This document shows, piece by piece, positions 60,570 to 64,000 of a DNA stretch of 64,000 bases (positions are counted from its first letter, which is position 1; the number at the start of each line of letters is the position of its first letter). Origin of the DNA: Eudorina sp. 2006-703-Eu-15. Its lineage: Eukaryota > Chlorophyta > Chlorophyceae > Chlamydomonadales > Volvocaceae. A program made the translations under genes and the position numbers. The DNA lies in NCBI GenBank assembly GCA_003117195.1, contig BDSI01000044.1, forward strand, positions 189,952-253,951. The letters are read 5' to 3'. Under the pieces are notes generated by a model. It was not told the DNA's origin. It searched no databases and saw only the letters and a program-made list of their open reading frames with translations.

Positions 60570-63500
60570 TCACGGTTACAAGGGGGACCAACAACCAAGT
60601 TGATCGCTCGCCGTACAGGCGTAGACGGACTGTTCATCCTACGCCAGGGGCATGCCCTGCACGAAGCAAGGAGCCATGCCAAAGAAAAGAAGCCAAGGAA
60701 CCACCGGACCCAAGCCTTCAAAAGTATGAGCTGCCTAAGGGCAGGAGCAAACTGCGGCCAACAACCAGCCTAAAGACACATAGGGCTGCCAACTTAGCAC
60801 CCAGAACCAGGGCCAACCTCCCGGCCCGGAAGACACAACGCACCGATGCAGCCAATCCCGCACCAGAGTACGGGATAAATCAAGCACTCATCCAGGGACC
60901 ACCAGCACCAAGCCAACAAAGAGAAGATCACGAGACCACGAGCGCCAACGCAATGGGTGGCGGGACCAGAGGACCCCTACAACCCTCGTAGTTCAGTAAG
61001 TCCAGCACGGACACAGCGCGCGGAAGCGGACCCGGCCGAGCAGGCGGGGGGTATGACGTATGACACAGTGAGGTCATGCCACAGGCACTCAGATCACCCA
61101 CGCGGGGACGCAGGGGGAGAGTCGACGTCCAGGGGAGCATGCAAGACAACACGCCCATTCACATTGCATAGGAACGGGTGTTGAGAGGGAACGGAACCCC
61201 AATTCCGAGGGGCCAGTCCCAGGGCGGCGAAGGAAGCGAGGCGGGCCCAAAAGTCAGCAGCCACCTCAACCGTGATCGCCGCGAGACGCCCGCGCAGCAG
61301 GGGGGTACGCTGGTCCCACACATTGTACATGCGTTGGCGGCCGCGCTCCAGGGCCGCCAAGGCCGCCAGGGCCACGACATCCCAGACTGGTGGATGCAAA
61401 CCCGGTGGGCAGACCACAAGCCACAGGTGGTGCCGCTGAAGACCCGAACCTAGCCTCCCGATCGACGCCCCCAACGCCAGCCCTAACACCTCCCGCAGCG
61501 ACTGCGCAACAGGGCAATCCCAGAAAAGGTGCCGCCGAACCCAGCACGATCCCGACCCCAAAATGGCCGCGCCACAGGGGCAGCAGGCCGCTGCACGGAG
61601 GCGCGGTCCGCCTGGCCGCGCCGCGCTGGCCGAAACAGCGGGGAAGCCCGCGACCCCATGCACCGCCAGCCGCCAGAGAGGCTCCTTGTGGCCGTTTTCC
61701 CACCGCAGGCGCCAAAGCCTGCGCAGGGTGCTGCGGAAGTCGGCCAGGGCGGATGGCGGCACCGGCAACTGCCCATATGCATCCGCAATATAAGCCAGGT
61801 GCCGGTCCGCCAGGTCCTGCAGGGGAGGGCCGAGCTGCAAGGCCGTGGCAGTCTTGACTGTGAGGCGCAGCAGTGGTACAGGAGGTCCGGCCGGTGGGCG
61901 CCACACAAACCCGCGAAGCAGTGTACGCCAGGCCTCCTGCTCGTTCGGGGCGGCGGCCGCGCCCCGGAGGACCTCCCGGGCGGCCGCCACCCAGCTGGCG
62001 GGTAGGCGCTGCAGGAGGGCGCCCAAGTCGTCCAAAACCTGCACGCCCGAGATGTCCAGAGCCGCCCCCAGCTCGCTGTAGCCGAGGACACCGCGGAGGG
62101 CACAACGCCGGAGCTCCAGCGTACACCCCCGGAGAACACGGGGGGAGAGAGGACCACCCCGCTGCCGAGCGGCAGCAAGAATACCGCGCGCGGCTGCCAG
62201 CGAACTCCAGCAGCGGAGCGCGGCCCCGATGGTGGTGAGACCCCGCAGGGCGAAGAGGACGGGGAAGTGGGCCTCCAGGCAGCGCCCGTCGGCCGCCCGG
62301 AGGGCGGGGTTGCCCCACAGGGGCGCACTGTAGCACCAGGGGCCCGCCATGGAGTCCGGGTGGAGCAGAGCCGGTGGGCCCAGGGGGGATAGGGCGCTGA
62401 GGAGGCGCCGGAAGGCGGGGCTGGCTGCCGGCGGCTCCACCCCCAGAACCAGGCCCTCATGTGGCGCGAGCAGGCACAGAGGGTGTGCCGCGGGGTGACA
62501 TCGTCGGAGGAGGCGGAGGACCAGCGCCGGCCAGGGGGGGTCCGCCGGGAGGAGGCCCGAGGCGCCCAGGACACAGCGCACCGCCGCCATCGCGTGACGA
62601 GCCTGAACATGGGCCTGCAGCGGGAGGAGGCCGAACCCTCCGAGCGCCGGCAGAAGGGCCAGCGTGTCGAGGCCCACGCCCGGGAGCCGCGAGTGGGGAT
62701 TCACGGCGTGCAGGCTGGGAGGTACGGCGCGGTCGACCACGGCCGCGACAGAGGCTTGCAGACGCGCCATCACCGCGCGGGCCGGGAGGCCCTGGAACTC
62801 GAGGTGGTAGAGGGCCTTGCTGAGGGCATAGCCCGAAGCGGCGGCGGCGCGGCCAAAGGTAGACAGGGGGAGGCGGGCCACGCGTTCCAGGGCGGCGAGG
62901 ACCCCGGCGAATTCCACAGGCGGCACCATAGTGTCATTGCGGAAGCAGACCCCCAGGGTCCGGGCCTGTTCAACCGTGCGGGGTTGCACCGGCGCCACTG
63001 CCACCGCCGACGGCGCCGCCGCCGCCGACGGCGCCGCCACCGCCGACGGCGCCGCCGCCACGGCAGGGGCTGGGGCGGCGGTCGGGCCGGGGCTGGCGGC
63101 GGCAGCAGGGGCGGCAGGTGACGGCGGGGCCCCACGGCGGAGGAGTGCCGAAAAGGTGGTGGCGATGGCGGCCGGTAGGCGACGGAGGGCGGCCAGGAGC
63201 GCCACGGCGGCGGCAGGGGGCGGGGGGGAGGGGGAGGCAGCTGCCGAGGACTCCGGTAGCGCCACGCCAGGGGCCGGTGCGGCGGAGGGAGGCGCTGCAG
63301 CGGCAGCCCCCGCCGGTGGGGCGGGGATGCCGACATGAAGGAGCTCGACCTTGTCCAGGTTGAGCCGCTGCCCAGACGCAAGCCGAAAGACATCCATGAC
63401 CGCCAAGAAGTCAGGGAGCTGAGTTGCGAGGGCCAGCAGCGGGGTGCAGTCGTCAGCGTACTGGGACGCCGTGACACGGCGGCTGCCGAAGCACAGGCCA

Positions 63501-63793
63501 ACACCCCGGGACTTCAGCCACGCGAGGAGGGCCTGCCCGACCGCTAGGTAGAGCAGGGGTGCGAGGGGGCAGCCCTGGCGGACTCCCGACGTGATGGGCA
63601 CGCGCTGGGAGCGATGTCCGTTGACCACTGCTGTGGCACCCGTGGCGGTGTGGAGCCGCTGCACCCACCGTAGGAAGCCCGGGCCGACCCCCAAGGCCGC
63701 CAGGCAGTCCAGCAGGAAGCCGCGGTCCACCGTGTCGTACGCCTTGTAGAAGTCGAGGAAGACTGCCAGCGCGGCGCGCTGCTCCACCCGTTA
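60570..63793 (-). mobile_element. 5'-truncated LINE (non-LTR) retrotransposon copy
   Basis: The coding part (61094-63787) is described separately. The left (3') boundary is uncertain: non-coding 3' UTR-like sequence runs to about 60570, where the minus strand reads CCTTGTAACC. The right (5') boundary near 63793 cuts into the reverse-transcriptase core, the usual outcome of incomplete LINE reverse transcription. Target-site duplications were not identified. Confidence 0.8.
61094..63787 (-). pseudogene. LINE ORF2 fragment: reverse transcriptase plus C-terminal zinc-binding motif
   Basis: About 898 codons are open with no internal stop, but no true ATG is at the start (the first codon shown open is GTG) and the RT domain begins abruptly at its A motif (FLDFYKAYDTV). 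Following motifs: GVRQGCPLAPLLY (B region), the catalytic YADD in ASQYADDCTP, and LDKVELLH. A long Ala/Pro-rich insertion (about residues 155-265) separates these from the thumb-like and connection part. The C-terminus has CPCGA with HLFWDCPVAQSL, the C-C-H-C motif (zf-RVT type) of plant and algal L1-like LINEs, and ends PLDVDSPPASPRG. Endonuclease and RT N-terminal motifs are missing, so the copy is not autonomous. The intact frame suggests a recent insertion. Confidence 0.88.
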
Positions 63794-64000
63794 GATACAA
63801 TGACCGACCTGTACGGCACGACGCATAGACATTTGACATCGCCACAATGACTTCACCGCTGCTGATTGCATCGTTGAATACAGGGAGTGATTTTCTTTTG
63901 ATTGATCTTCCAACGGTCATTCACGTTTTTTGTGGCTGTCCGCCACTTGAAACGGTCCCCAACCTCCGTTCAGTCCTTGAAGTCCTTTGCATTTGTGGTA
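63794..64000. other. Flank of the LINE, no feature seen
   Basis: 207 bp with lower GC than the LINE. No ORF, splice-linked exon or repeat is recognised. It marks the host side of the 5' truncation point. Confidence 0.35.

Noticed and set aside
60527..60991. Plus-strand frame of 154 codons
   Set aside because: Antisense to the LINE 3' UTR, Arg/Pro-rich, no domain.
61178..63547. Many plus-strand frames over the LINE
   Set aside because: Arg/Pro/Gly-rich shadows; only the minus strand encodes recognisable RT motifs.

Overview
The window looks like nuclear DNA of a chlamydomonadalean (volvocine-type) green alga. It is GC-rich and intron-dense, with GT-AG introns whose phases can be matched exon by exon, strongly GC3-biased coding exons, TGTAA polyadenylation signals, many (CA)n microsatellites, and low-complexity Ala/Gln/Pro/Gly tails on proteins. 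I see no bacterial, organellar or viral architecture. Species is not determined.

Layout. 0-8 kb: an RRM protein (+), a small single-TM protein (-) and a NEK6/7-like kinase (+). 8-12.7 kb: non-coding. 12.7-15 kb: an ankyrin-repeat protein with an F-box-like N-terminus (-). 15-18.9 kb: non-coding, repeat-rich. 18.9-23.1 kb: an 894-residue low-complexity protein (-). 25.1-29.5 kb: a head-to-head pair, a signal-peptide WW-domain protein (-) and an F-box/FBA protein (+). 29.5-33.1 kb: AT-richer, with dispersed repeats and a palindrome. 33.1-40.4 kb: a 14-exon mitochondrial ALDH2-type aldehyde dehydrogenase (-) carrying an antisense LINE fragment in one intron. 43.3-47.9 kb: a secreted purple acid phosphatase (-) whose stop codon lies in a 38-bp minisatellite. 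48.5-51.3 kb: a coiled-coil protein (+). 52.3-56.1 kb: a PPP-family Ser/Thr phosphatase (+). 57.8-58.9 kb: an unresolved gene-like region (-). 59.3-63.8 kb: two pieces of LINE retrotransposon (-).

Gene models were built by eye from reading frame, splice consensus, intron phase continuity and family knowledge. The kinase, ALDH, acid phosphatase, PPP phosphatase and F-box/FBA models keep phase across every junction and rebuild family motifs, so they are the strongest. First exons, UTRs and unrecognised proteins are weaker. The genes form no evident pathway or cluster; three head-to-head pairs (2955/3443, 25956/26227, 47870/48537) probably share promoter regions.

I found no convincing undescribed multi-gene system. 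The most interesting items are the LINE debris (an endonuclease piece lying downstream of an RT piece, plus a fragment in an ALDH intron), several dispersed repeat families that look like non-autonomous elements, an FBA-domain F-box protein without the glycan-pocket motif, a secreted WW protein, and the minisatellite that supplies the acid phosphatase stop codon.
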